Of a stretch of DNA of 64,000 nt, positions 54,776-63,839 are shown piece by piece. This DNA is from Evansella sp041820985. Its GTDB lineage: Bacteria; Bacillota; Bacilli; Bacillales; Salisediminibacteriaceae. The notes beneath the pieces are model-generated. The model had not been told where the DNA came from, made no database searches, and was given only the letters and a program-made list of their open reading frames with translations. The stretch is from the NCBI RefSeq assembly GCF_041820985.1, contig NZ_JBGUAU010000017.1, forward strand, positions 71,436 through 135,435, in the 5' to 3' direction. Within the stretch, counting starts at the first letter, position 1, and each line of letters opens with the position of its first letter. A program made the translations under genes and the position numbers.

Positions 54776-55960
54776 TTATGTTAAGCGCACTGTGTCTCGT
54801 GCAATCATTACCTCTTCATTTGTAGGTATTACGATAACTTTTACTGGTGAATGTGGATAGTTTAAGAACGCTTCTTGACCACGAACTTTGTTAAGGTTAG
54901 GATCCCAATAAATACCCATAAACTCTAATCCTTGCATTACTTTCGCTCGAATTGTTTCACTGTTTTCACCAATACCAGCTGTAAAAATAACTGCATCTAA
55001 ACCGTGCATTCTTGCAGCATATGATCCAATATATTTATGAATTCTAGATGTAAATACTTCAAGAGCAAGTTCTGCACGCTCGTTACCTTCATTTGCAGAA
55101 GTTTCAATATCACGCAAGTCACTAGAAAAACCAGATAGTGCTAACATACCACTCTTCTTGTTCAATACCGAAATTACTTCCTCTGCACTTAGTTCTGCTT
55201 TCTCCATGATATATGGGATAAGTGCTGGGTCAATGTTTCCTGAACGAGTACCCATAGTAACACCAGCTAAAGGAGTAAAGCCCATGGATGTATCAATGGA
55301 TTTTCCACCTTCGATTGCAGCAATACTTGCACCGTTTCCTAAGTGACACGATATTAGTCTCAAGTGCTCTAATGGTCTGCCTAGAAGTTCTGCAGCTCTT
55401 TCAGAAACATATTTATGTGATGTTCCGTGGAACCCATATTTACGAATTCCATACTTTTCATAATACTCATAAGGTAAGCTATATAAATAGGATCCTTTTG
55501 GCATTGTTTGGTGGAATGCAGTATCAAAAACTGCTACTGCTGGTACATTAGGTAGTACTTCTTGGAATGCACGAATTCCAACTAGGTTTGCTGGATTGTG
55601 CAAAGGAGCAAGTTCAGAAACATCCTCAATTCCTTGAATAACTTCGTCTGATATAACAACAGAGTCATTAAACTTTTCTCCACCGTGTACGACACGATGA
55701 CCGATTCCATCAATTTCATCTAATGATGCAATAATTCCAAAAGTTGTAAGCTTGTCTAGAAGAATTTTAACAGCTTGAGAATGATCTTCGATGTCTAATA
55801 CATCTTTTTTCTTTTCTCCATCAACTTCAATGACAAAAACAGAGTCTTTCAATCCGATTCGTTCTACAATACCTTTTGTTATTACATCTTCGGTAGGCAT
55901 TTCTAACAGCTGAAATTTTAACGAAGAACTTCCAGCATTAATGGCCATAATTTTTGACAT
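54776..55960 (-). CDS. ackA: Acetate kinase
   Basis: 394 residues. It interconverts acetyl phosphate and acetate with ATP in overflow metabolism. MAINAGSSSLKFQLL at the start, GIGHRVVHGGEKF, GFHGTSHKYVS and the FTAGIGENS motif are present. The ATG at MSKIMAINAG is chosen (AAGGAG 9 nt upstream), discarding 18 residues. It follows ytxK after a long gap of about 360 nt that holds no accepted gene. Confidence 0.98.
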   Translation of the reverse strand: MSKIMAINAGSSSLKFQLLEMPTEDVITKGIVERIGLKDSVFVIEVDGEKKKDVLDIEDHSQAVKILLDKLTTFGIIASLDEIDGIGHRVVHGGEKFNDSVVISDEVIQGIEDVSELAPLHNPANLVGIRAFQEVLPNVPAVAVFDTAFHQTMPKGSYLYSLPYEYYEKYGIRKYGFHGTSHKYVSERAAELLGRPLEHLRLISCHLGNGASIAAIEGGKSIDTSMGFTPLAGVTMGTRSGNIDPALIPYIMEKAELSAEEVISVLNKKSGMLALSGFSSDLRDIETSANEGNERAELALEVFTSRIHKYIGSYAARMHGLDAVIFTAGIGENSETIRAKVMQGLEFMGIYWDPNLNKVRGQEAFLNYPHSPVKVIVIPTNEEVMIARDTVRLT

Positions 55961-56040
55961 TCTTTTCCGCTCCTTCTGTCCTTTTATGCTTTTATACGTT
56001 TCATCTAGAATCATCTATTTTCTTTTTTATACTATTTTTA

Positions 56041-56054
56041 AGAAAATGTTTTCT
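56041..56054. promoter_or_regulatory. Palindrome upstream of ackA, possible operator
   Basis: AGAAAATGTTTTCT is a palindrome of 14 bases, about 85 nt upstream of the ackA start. ackA is activated by CcpA in B. subtilis through cre sites; this one lacks the central CG, so it is only a weak candidate. Confidence 0.35.
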
Positions 56055-56323
56055 ATCGTGATAAAACTGTTGCACTAATTCCATAGATAATTAAACCATG
56101 CTATATAAGGAATTGCAACAGGTGTTTCACCTTTTTGGACGTCTAGACTATAACACAGAAATTGTAACAGAGTGTGTGAATCCAAGAAAAATCTTTACAT
56201 ACTACATTTTCCCCTGTTTTCTAACAGATATTTTTTTCCTTGTAATATGTATTTTTGCAATTTATGACATTTTCGTGAACGCAGCAGAAAGGTTGAAAAA
56301 GAAATGTAAAAAAACGAATTGGG

Positions 56324-57319
56324 TTATTCCTTTAGCTCATCGAACCAAGTTGAAATTCGACTCATCATATCAGCAAGCGCTCTTTCATTTGAAAAAGATG
56401 GTAATTCCGCTAATAAAGCTTGTCTAGGTTCATAAATACCTTCTGCTTTTTTTCTTAGTATAAGGATACTTTTTCCCCATTGAGAATTTTTAAACATGGT
56501 TTTAGGAAGCTGTAAAAATGAATAAATAATTGCCTCCTTCTTTATGTATTTATGAAGTTCCTTTGCTTCTTCTGATTCAAACAAGAAGTTAGGAACAAGA
56601 AGAAACAAAAATCCACCTTCTTTACTATGGTTTATTGATTGTTCTATTAATAAATGATGCACATAAGAATGACCTGTTTTTGCCTTCAATTCATACTTTT
56701 CTGCAATAGAATCATTTGGATAAAAACCAATTGGTAAATCAGATAAAATTACATCCACATTTTTCACTAATGGAGTAGCTACACTATCTTGATGAAACAA
56801 ATCAATAGAATGCTTTTGTAAATTGGCGTTTACGTAAGACAAACGTAAGAGTGTTTCATCTGCTTCAGCACCAATACCATGAGCCTTACTTGCCATTTGA
56901 TTCATTACAGCCGTCAGTAAGTTTCCAGAGCCAACAGCTGGATCCATCACTACAGGAGTATCGTTATCTGTATTTAATCTTCCTACTTTATTTACTAAGT
57001 ATCCCATAAATAAACTTACTGCATCCGGTGTCATTGCGTGATGTGCTTGAGTTGCAGCTTTCATTCCTTTTAATACAGCCAATTGAAATGCTTTACGTAA
57101 CTCTTCCTTTGTAACTTCAGTTAGTTCTTTGTAGCTCTCTAGAAGATCTGTTAATCTTCTTTTTGTACTTTGGGAAAATTCATGGGTGCTATTCCCTTGA
57201 AACAATATCTCCCCCATTTCCGCTAATGCATCTAAATAGGCAAGATTCATTTCGTGCTTAATAACTTCCGTACCTTGATCGAGAATTTCGTATATTTCCG
57301 TAAGTGTACTTCCTTCCAA
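56324..57319 (-). CDS. ytxK: Class I SAM-dependent methyltransferase YtxK
   Basis: About 331 residues. SAM-binding VMDPAVGSGNLLTAV (motif I) and the catalytic motif IV position, which reads DLPIGFY instead of the NPPY of N6-adenine DNA methyltransferases. So it resembles HsdM-like enzymes but the target is unknown. No restriction or specificity subunit adjoins. Start set at TTG (MEGSTLTEIY) with AAGGGAG 9 nt upstream. Lies between tpx and ackA as in B. subtilis. Confidence 0.9.
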   Translation of the reverse strand: MEGSTLTEIYEILDQGTEVIKHEMNLAYLDALAEMGEILFQGNSTHEFSQSTKRRLTDLLESYKELTEVTKEELRKAFQLAVLKGMKAATQAHHAMTPDAVSLFMGYLVNKVGRLNTDNDTPVVMDPAVGSGNLLTAVMNQMASKAHGIGAEADETLLRLSYVNANLQKHSIDLFHQDSVATPLVKNVDVILSDLPIGFYPNDSIAEKYELKAKTGHSYVHHLLIEQSINHSKEGGFLFLLVPNFLFESEEAKELHKYIKKEAIIYSFLQLPKTMFKNSQWGKSILILRKKAEGIYEPRQALLAELPSFSNERALADMMSRISTWFDELKE

Positions 57320-57407
57320 GATAATCCACTCCCTTATTTTCAAACAGTTCTCTAATGTATTATTGTAGCAAAATATGGTACAAGATAAACACTAAAACAA
57401 ATAAAAG

Positions 57408-57444
57408 GGAGTCTCAAAAGGGAATTTCCACCTTTCAAGACTCC
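57408..57444 (-). terminator. tpx terminator
   Basis: GGAGTCTTGAAAGG with CTTTTGAGACTCC, a stem with small mismatches, followed by CTTTTATTTGTTTT on the minus strand. It separates tpx from ytxK. Confidence 0.75.
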
Positions 57445-57542
57445 TCAAAAAAAAGATCTGCCAAATTCAATTAATCTTCTTTAAAGAATTAGTGTTAAAA
57501 TATTAACAGCAAATTATATAGTGACAACAGAAATTCGATGTT

Positions 57543-58043
57543 TTACTTTGCAGATCTAGCTGCTTCTATCGCTGCATCATAATCAGGGTGATCCGTTACT
57601 TCTGGTACATATTCTACATAAGTAACTGTATCGGAAGAGTCAACAACAAAAATAGAGCGAGCTAATAAACGTAGTTCTTCAATTGCAACACCGTAGTTCG
57701 TTCCAAATGATAGATTACGATGGTCAGAAAGTGTTTGTAAATTTTCAATCCCTTCCGCTGCACACCAACGTTTTTGAGCGAACGGTAAATCAACACTTAT
57801 TGTCAAGATTTCAACATTATCAAGCTTTGAAGCTTCTTCATTAAAGCGACGTGTTTGTTGTTCGCATACACCTGTATCAATAGATGGAACAACACTAATT
57901 AATCTTACTTTTCCTTTTGAATTTTCCAAAGTTACTTCAGAAAGGTCATTTGCTAAAACCTTAAATTGTGGTGCTTCATCGCCTACCTTTACTTCCGTTT
58001 TTGGAAGTGTGACTGAATTTCCTTTAAAAGTAACTGAAGCCAT
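57543..58043 (-). CDS. tpx: Thiol peroxidase (atypical 2-Cys peroxiredoxin)
   Basis: 166 residues. It reduces hydroperoxides with thioredoxin. The peroxidatic cysteine is in SVVPSIDTGVCEQQTRRF (about residue 60) and the resolving cysteine in FAQKRWCAAEGI (about 94). Length is normal. GGAGGAGA ribosome site. Confidence 0.97.
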   Translation of the reverse strand: MASVTFKGNSVTLPKTEVKVGDEAPQFKVLANDLSEVTLENSKGKVRLISVVPSIDTGVCEQQTRRFNEEASKLDNVEILTISVDLPFAQKRWCAAEGIENLQTLSDHRNLSFGTNYGVAIEELRLLARSIFVVDSSDTVTYVEYVPEVTDHPDYDAAIEAARSAK

Positions 58044-58150
58044 ATGTACATCTCCTCCAATTCAAAATAGGTTACACTAATAAAAATACCACAATGCTTG
58101 TTTCAACAAATAATAATATGCTCATTTTTTTTATAATGGCTCTGTTCAAC

Positions 58151-58311
58151 GTTGATGGTTATTTTCACGACAGGTTGCTCACTTTCCTTTTGGACGAACT
58201 GCAAGCCTCCTCCCAATTCAGCCCAAGTGAAACTAACATCCTGTGGGCACGACCTCATGTCGGCATTGTGACTCCGACTCCCTCCGGCTCGCAACTTTCG
58301 TAAAAATCAAC
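58151..58311. repeat. Intergenic element with inverted GTTGAT...ATCAAC ends
   Basis: About 160 bp, richer in GC than its flanks, bounded by GTTGAT and ATCAAC and with GGTTGC near one end and GCAACTTTCG near the other. From memory it resembles the abundant Bacillaceae repeat that begins GTTGATT and contains GGCGACTCC / GGAGTCGCC-like blocks. It fills the gap between tpx and ytfJ; no gene. Confidence 0.6.
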
Positions 58312-58362
58312 ATAACATAAACATCAACATTCTCCAGTTACATAGCTTTTATAACAATAAGA

Positions 58363-58385
58363 AAAAGCCCGGATCTTTTCCGGGC
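58363..58385 (-). terminator. ytfJ terminator
   Basis: GCCCGGA and TCCGGGC arms, then TTTTTCTTATT on the minus strand. Confidence 0.9.
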
Positions 58386-58394
58386 AAAAGCGAT

Positions 58395-58847
58395 TTATTC
58401 TGCATCAACATTAATGTTGACTTCAGGTTGTGCTTGCTGGCCACCGTTACCTTGTTGGTTAGTTTGAAGCATTTGCTGAATTTTATCAACCACTTGTGGT
58501 GTAAATTCTAAAAGTTTTTCATACAAATGTGTGCTTTGGTCTAAGTGAACCATCTTCACACCCTGTCCGCTTACTACTAGAAATGCGATCGGTGTAATGG
58601 AAACACCACCACCACTACCTCCACCAAACGGGTGCTTTTTCTCCGTTTCTGTCGGAGTTTTAGGAGATCCTTCTAACGTAAATTCACTACCACCAGCAGC
58701 AAAACCAAAACCAACTTTAGATATTGGTAAGATTACACTACCGTCTGGAGTTTCTACAGGGTCACCAACAATCGTATTTACGTCTACCATTTCTTTCAGA
58801 TTTTCCATTGCTGTCTTCATAAGTCCTTGAATTGGATGGTCAGACAT
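58395..58847 (-). CDS. ytfJ: Sporulation protein YtfJ (GerW)
   Basis: 150 residues. MSDHPIQGLMKTAMENLKEMVDVN-like start (given in part), then VGDPVETPDGSVILPISKVGFGFAAGG in pieces, a glycine-rich GGGSGGGVSITPIAFLVV and a Gln/Gly/Asn tail. These are family features of YtfJ/GerW, needed for spore germination in B. subtilis. GGGAGGG ribosome site. It overlaps ytfI by 8 nt. Confidence 0.95.
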   Translation of the reverse strand: MSDHPIQGLMKTAMENLKEMVDVNTIVGDPVETPDGSVILPISKVGFGFAAGGSEFTLEGSPKTPTETEKKHPFGGGSGGGVSITPIAFLVVSGQGVKMVHLDQSTHLYEKLLEFTPQVVDKIQQMLQTNQQGNGGQQAQPEVNINVDAE

Positions 58848-59514
58848 TTATATCCCTCCCAGAAGTTTGATCTGTGCTTTTACTGAACAATGTTCTACCT
58901 TTTTTCCAATGACGTAGAACCTTTATTCCTGCAAGGATAGCTTGTCCAATTCTAAAAGATATAATGCATGTAAATGAAGTTTTTAACATCATTTGTTGAA
59001 ATTGTGGATTTATAGCAATGTTGGGCGATGTCTTTAAGTTCATATAATTTGCAATTACCCCTAAAACATTCCCCTTAATCGCCCATAATGCTCCGGATAA
59101 AGAACCTGTTAATGCCGCATCACCAACCCCCATGTGAGTTTCCCAATAAAAGTCATTCACAGAAACTTTTTTCATAAATTTGCGAACGATTTTGTGAAAC
59201 CCAACTACATGTTTTAAAAAACGTTCAAAATGACGTATGTCATCTAGAAATCGATGTATGGTGAATTTTTCTTTTATCTTCTTTTCTCCAAAAGCGCTTT
59301 CTCGTTCTTCTTCATAATAAACAGAAGGGGATTCATCATCTATTGCCAACACTGGTATTTTTATTGTATAGCGAAAGAAAAGTACCTTACATTTTAAAGA
59401 TAGATCGTCATTATTACCATCATGTAAATAAGTAACATGAACTTTCAGTTTAAGAAACAACAAGATTATAAATAAAACAACAAGAATAATTATACCAATA
59501 ATAAAATATTTCAT
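58840..59514 (-). CDS. ytfI: DUF2953 membrane protein YtfI
   Basis: About 224 residues from the ATG at MKYFIIGIIIL. One N-terminal membrane segment (about 2-24), then a beta-rich and helical soluble part; NDFYWETHMGVGDAALTGSLSG is the DUF2953 signature (in parts: WETHMGVGDAALTG). AAAGGGG lies 6 nt upstream. It overlaps the start of ytfJ, so the two are coupled; a spore-related role is inferred. Confidence 0.9.
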   Translation of the reverse strand: MKYFIIGIIILVVLFIILLFLKLKVHVTYLHDGNNDDLSLKCKVLFFRYTIKIPVLAIDDESPSVYYEEERESAFGEKKIKEKFTIHRFLDDIRHFERFLKHVVGFHKIVRKFMKKVSVNDFYWETHMGVGDAALTGSLSGALWAIKGNVLGVIANYMNLKTSPNIAINPQFQQMMLKTSFTCIISFRIGQAILAGIKVLRHWKKGRTLFSKSTDQTSGRDINV

Positions 59515-59561
59515 TCGCAGCCCCTTTCTTCTCCAAGTATTGTCTATTTCATGCAAAATAA

Positions 59562-59590
59562 AACCTGTTAGAAATTTTCTCCAACAGGTT
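59562..59590 (-). terminator. Terminator of sppA-yteJ
   Basis: AACCTGTTGGAG...TAACAGGTT stem followed by TTATTTTGC on the minus strand. Confidence 0.8.
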
Positions 59591-59601
59591 AAATAATATT
59601 C

Positions 59602-60108
59602 TTATTTTTTTGTAAAACCTTTTCTAGGTTCAAGTACAACAAATGTGTCAGCAATCATATCGTGTATTCCTTTCTTTCTTTCTTGAAATGGAATCACCAA
59701 GTATAGCAAATTCGTAATAATTAGGGATTGATGAATATACCTACCTATTACCTCCCTCATAATGACATCGCGCCACAATAAATCTTGTTCAATTTCTGAG
59801 TAAACAATGATACCGAAGATACGTTTTCCTATAGTCTGCTGATATACTTTCGTCAGTATCGTAAAGTAACCAAAACTAATAATGGCTCCAATGATACCAC
59901 TAATCGAATAAATCCAGATCGAGGCTTCATTGATATTAGTAGTAGTATATAGTGGAGATAATACTATCCCACTAATACTAGAAACAATTAGTAAATCTAC
60001 CATATAAGCCCAAAACCGCATCCAAAAGCCTGCAGGAATATAGGTCGATTCTGATTCTTTTGAATGTTCATTTTCATTATTTACATCCAGTGTGTTCATT
60101 TCATTCAT
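59602..60108 (-). CDS. yteJ: RDD family membrane protein (YteJ)
   Basis: About 168 residues; four hydrophobic segments. The RDD motif variant is GFWMRFWAYMVDLLIV, and QTIGKRIFGIIVY is the second hallmark. Located directly after sppA. In B. subtilis SppA and YteJ act together in lantibiotic resistance, YteJ restraining SppA. Several ATGs are clustered at the start; the one 8 nt after GAGG is used. Confidence 0.9.
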   Translation of the reverse strand: MNEMNTLDVNNENEHSKESESTYIPAGFWMRFWAYMVDLLIVSSISGIVLSPLYTTTNINEASIWIYSISGIIGAIISFGYFTILTKVYQQTIGKRIFGIIVYSEIEQDLLWRDVIMREVIGRYIHQSLIITNLLYLVIPFQERKKGIHDMIADTFVVLEPRKGFTKK

Positions 60109-60118
60109 CATTTCCACC

Positions 60119-61114
60119 TCATCCTGTGTACAAATACATCATTCTCGGTCCATGATTTTGTTGAAGCCAATTACTTAAATTGAATATATCTGCTTCTCTG
60201 GCGAATAATTTTTGCACGGAGAGAGAAAACAGCGAAGCAAATCCAAGTGATGATTCATATTCTACAACGGTTAAATCACCATAGCCTAGATCCTCCATAA
60301 GAATTTCGTACACATCTTGCAAATGCCCCAGACCATCAATTAAACCTGCTTCTAGAGCTTGTCTTCCAGTAAAGATTCTTCCATCAGCGAGATTATACAC
60401 TTCCGCTCTTGATAACTCCCTACCTTCTTCAATAATGTCAACAAATTGCTCATACGATTCGTCTATCATCTCTTGCATTATCATTCTCTCATCTTCTGTC
60501 ATTTCTCTTGTTGATGACATAATATCCTTATAAGGACCACTTTTAATTACCTCTACACTCACACCAAACTCATCTGCCAATTCAGCAATATTAATTGACT
60601 GCATAATAACGCCTATTGACCCAGTCATCGTTTGAGGATTGGCAAAGATTTTTTTCGCTGGGGCTGCAATATAATATCCACCACTGGCAGCCATGCTCCC
60701 CATAGATATGTATACATCCTTTCGATACTCTTCTTGAATCTCTACAATCTTGTCGTAAATTTCGCTACTTTCTACTACTCCACCTCCTGGAGTATTTACT
60801 CGAACAATAATTCCTCGTACATTTGAGTCATTTGCTGCAGCATCTAACTGATCTAGAAAGTTACGGTGGTTATATCCAGCTGTTTGAAAAATACTAGCTG
60901 TATCATACCCACTTTCAATTACCCCATTCAAATGAACAACAACAATTTTTCCATTTCCAGTGCCCTGAGAGATTACATTTTCATGAAAAACATTCTCGGA
61001 TTGGAATAATTCATCCCAACTAGTGGAAAATACGGTTGTGAACATTGTAACAGCACTAGATATTAAAAATAATCCCGCTGCAAACACTATTGCAAGCCAT
61101 CGTTTTGTACTCAT
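60119..61114 (-). CDS. sppA: Signal peptide peptidase SppA
   Basis: 331 residues, membrane-anchored by one N-terminal segment (about 6-27), with the catalytic domain outside. The serine nucleophile is in MGSMAASGGYYIAAPA and the general-base lysine in IKSGPYKDIMS; RVNTPGGGVVESSEI forms the binding groove. It degrades leftover signal peptides. AAGGAGG ribosome site. The yteJ gene follows closely. Confidence 0.96.
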   Translation of the reverse strand: MSTKRWLAIVFAAGLFLISSAVTMFTTVFSTSWDELFQSENVFHENVISQGTGNGKIVVVHLNGVIESGYDTASIFQTAGYNHRNFLDQLDAAANDSNVRGIIVRVNTPGGGVVESSEIYDKIVEIQEEYRKDVYISMGSMAASGGYYIAAPAKKIFANPQTMTGSIGVIMQSINIAELADEFGVSVEVIKSGPYKDIMSSTREMTEDERMIMQEMIDESYEQFVDIIEEGRELSRAEVYNLADGRIFTGRQALEAGLIDGLGHLQDVYEILMEDLGYGDLTVVEYESSLGFASLFSLSVQKLFAREADIFNLSNWLQQNHGPRMMYLYTG

Positions 61115-61246
61115 ATTTTTGCCTCCTTGAATTATTTGATTGTTTCTCTTTTTTAGCAGGAATACTATATAGTAAAAGAGAATACTTCATTATGAAAATT
61201 TTAACACACAATGTATAAAGTTACTTAACAGAAAGGAAGAGCAAAC

Positions 61247-62047
61247 ATGTCAGAAAGAAAAAATGTATTTCTATACTATATACCTTCAGATGAATTAGAA
61301 CCTAAAATTCAACAATTAAAAACGGTTGGTAAAAAACAAGGATTTAAATTAGTTGATAATATGGAAGATGCTAATATTATTGCGAGCATTGGAGGGGACG
61401 GTGCTTTTCTCCAAGCCCTTAGAAAAACAGGGTTCCGCGAAGATTGTCTATATGTTGGTATTAATAACAAAAGATTAGGCTTTTATACAGATTTCGATTT
61501 AGATAAATTAGAAAGAATTGAAGAAGGTTTACAAAGTGATATGGTAGAAGTGTTGCGTTATCCTACTTTAGAAGTCACGGTAGATGGTATTCAAACATTT
61601 CATTGTTTAAACGAATGTTCCATTCGCTCAAATATTATTAAAACATTTGCTATTGATGTATATATTGATGATATTCATTTTGAAACATTTAGAGGAGACG
61701 GTATGGTAGTCTCTACACCTACAGGTAGTACAGCTTACAATAAATCATTACGAGGAGCAATAGTAGATCCTCGCTTGCGTAGTATGCAACTAAATGAAAT
61801 CGCTTCAATTAACAATAATGAGTATAGAACACTAGGTTCTCCATTATTATTAAGTAGCAGCCGTGAATTAGTTTTAAAAATTGTACAAGATGGTAATGAC
61901 CATCCAATTATTGCAGTAGACAATGAAGCACTTGGAATTCGCCATTCACATGAAGTAAGCATTAAAGTATCTGAAAAAGTTATAAAAACAATCAAATTAA
62001 AAGACAACTCTTTTATCCACAAAGTAAAGAGAAGTTTTTTGCAGTAA
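61247..62047 (+). CDS. nadK: NAD kinase
   Basis: 266 residues. It phosphorylates NAD to NADP. The GGDGAFL motif, the LNECSIRS segment and GDGMVVSTPTGSTAYNKSL are diagnostic. It is the second Bacillus NAD kinase type (PpnKB/YtdI) by position next to sppA. Divergent from sppA; AAGGAAG 7 nt upstream. Confidence 0.95.
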   Translation: MSERKNVFLYYIPSDELEPKIQQLKTVGKKQGFKLVDNMEDANIIASIGGDGAFLQALRKTGFREDCLYVGINNKRLGFYTDFDLDKLERIEEGLQSDMVEVLRYPTLEVTVDGIQTFHCLNECSIRSNIIKTFAIDVYIDDIHFETFRGDGMVVSTPTGSTAYNKSLRGAIVDPRLRSMQLNEIASINNNEYRTLGSPLLLSSSRELVLKIVQDGNDHPIIAVDNEALGIRHSHEVSIKVSEKVIKTIKLKDNSFIHKVKRSFLQ

Positions 62048-62100
62048 GAAAAGTTCAGAATGCACCACTAACGAATTACATAAGTTCTGGACAATAAAAT

Positions 62101-62137
62101 CAATCCCAAGGTATCATTTTGGCCTTGGGATTTTTTT
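62101..62137. terminator. Terminator between convergent nadK and ytcJ
   Basis: AATCCCAAGG and CCTTGGGATT arms followed by TTTTTGTTG on the + strand. Confidence 0.9.
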
Positions 62138-62159
62138 GTTGATAGAAAAAAAAACGATA

Positions 62160-63758
62160 TTACCTAATTGGTTCTTCTACTTTTTCATACATGATTGAAT
62201 TATCAACAATTGTTTGATAGACCTGAACGTTTAACCAAGCATCAGGTTCTAGTTCAAATAAATCATCACTAAGTACTGTAAAATCAGCAGTATAACCTTC
62301 TTCTATTACCCCTCTTTCTCCTTCTTTTCCTATTGCCGTGGCACTTCCATTTGTAAATAATTGTAATGATTCAAATAAAGTTAATTTTTCGGAAGAACCA
62401 TATCCTTCGTGAGTTTCTTCTAGTTTCCGACGCGTGACAGCAGCATGTATTCCTAATAAAGGATTTACCGGTTCTATTGGCGCATCAGAACCACCAGCAC
62501 AATGCAAACCAGCCTGAAGCAGCGTTTTCCAAGCAAAGGAGTACGGCATTCTTTCTTCTCCTAACCGTTCTTGAACCCAAGGAAAATCAGATGCTACAAA
62601 ACGAGGTTGAATATCCAATACTACCGATAACTTTTTTAACCTTTCAATCAAATCTTCTCTAGTTACTTGTAAATGAATCAGACGATCTCGTTTCCCTTTA
62701 GAAACTGGATATTTCTCTATTGAATTTACGGCATATTCCAACGCTAAATCACCAATAACATGAATGGCAACTGACATATTAACCTTTCTTGCGTTTTGAA
62801 CAATGTTGTCCAATTCTTCTTGAGAATGAATTGCTACACCTGAGGTGGTAGGGTCGTCCGAATAAGGCACACTTAATAATGCTGTTCTTCCACCAAGTGC
62901 TCCATCAGCGAAAATTTTAACTGAATCTAACACCACATAAGGATGATCTTCTTGGTCATGTGCAAGAATAGACTGGAGAGCTTCATGATGGACTAAAAGA
63001 TTTGCTCGAAATTTTTTCTGTTCTCCGTCTATTACTTCATAAAATGTAGTTAATGTTCTCACAGGGTCTCCATAATAAAATAAATCTTCTGTATGCCCAC
63101 CAACAAAACCATTTTCATATAAATCTTCTAATGATTTTACTAATGCCTTCTTCACATATGTAAAATCTTTTTTTGGCATTACTTCTTTTAAAAGTTCTTG
63201 CGCTTGATCCAAAAGATAGCCGGTAGGATTACCTTCTTCATCCTTTTCAATTACCCCTCCTGGAGGGTTCTCCGTTTGTTTATGTATGTTTGCAAGTTGA
63301 AGACCATATGTATTTGTAACTGCTGCATGTCGGCAAACTCTTGACAAATATATTGGATGTCTAGTAGATATTTTATCTAACACTAATCTATTTGGAACCA
63401 CTTTATCAGGGAATAAATTTTCATTGAAACCTTCTCCGATAACCCATGTGTTTGGATCTGTGTTATCCACTGCTTTTTTCAAAACCGTATTTAATTGTTC
63501 AATACTACATACCTCAGATAGATCTAATCGAATTAGCTTTTCCCCATGTCCAATCATATGTAAATGACTATCTACAAAACCTGGATACATCACTCCTCTA
63601 AAAGCCTGATAATCCGTAATTTCCGTTTGAAACTTATCTTCTAAATTAGTTTTTGTTCCGACTTCAACTATTTTCCCATTTTTCACGTATACAGCTTCAG
63701 CAACATGAGTTTCATGTTGTAAAGTACGAATTTTTCCACCATACCATAATGTTCCCAA
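62160..63758 (-). CDS. ytcJ: Amidohydrolase YtcJ
   Basis: 532 residues. Amidohydrolase-3 type metal hydrolase: metal ligands in DSHLHMIGHG (about 62-71), IHVIGDLALEYAV, IHLQVTR and the catalytic Asp in CAGGSDAPIEPVNPLLGIH. The family cleaves amides and carbamates; the true substrate is unknown. TTG start with AGGTGGG 6 nt upstream. Convergent with nadK, at the end of the conserved block. Confidence 0.92.
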   Translation of the reverse strand: MGTLWYGGKIRTLQHETHVAEAVYVKNGKIVEVGTKTNLEDKFQTEITDYQAFRGVMYPGFVDSHLHMIGHGEKLIRLDLSEVCSIEQLNTVLKKAVDNTDPNTWVIGEGFNENLFPDKVVPNRLVLDKISTRHPIYLSRVCRHAAVTNTYGLQLANIHKQTENPPGGVIEKDEEGNPTGYLLDQAQELLKEVMPKKDFTYVKKALVKSLEDLYENGFVGGHTEDLFYYGDPVRTLTTFYEVIDGEQKKFRANLLVHHEALQSILAHDQEDHPYVVLDSVKIFADGALGGRTALLSVPYSDDPTTSGVAIHSQEELDNIVQNARKVNMSVAIHVIGDLALEYAVNSIEKYPVSKGKRDRLIHLQVTREDLIERLKKLSVVLDIQPRFVASDFPWVQERLGEERMPYSFAWKTLLQAGLHCAGGSDAPIEPVNPLLGIHAAVTRRKLEETHEGYGSSEKLTLFESLQLFTNGSATAIGKEGERGVIEEGYTADFTVLSDDLFELEPDAWLNVQVYQTIVDNSIMYEKVEEPIR

Positions 63759-63839
63759 CTATATCCCACCTTCGTAATCTGTTATGTTAGTATAATCATA
63801 CAAAAGATTATATAAAATGAAAATAATCTTTTCATGATT

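Noticed and set aside
56098..56427. 109-codon reading frame on the + strand
   Set aside because: It overlaps the end of ytxK on the opposite strand, lacks a ribosome site and looks like random AT-rich translation.
58094..58303. Short reading frames on both strands over the tpx-ytfJ gap
   Set aside because: They lie inside the inverted-ended repeat element and have no ribosome sites.
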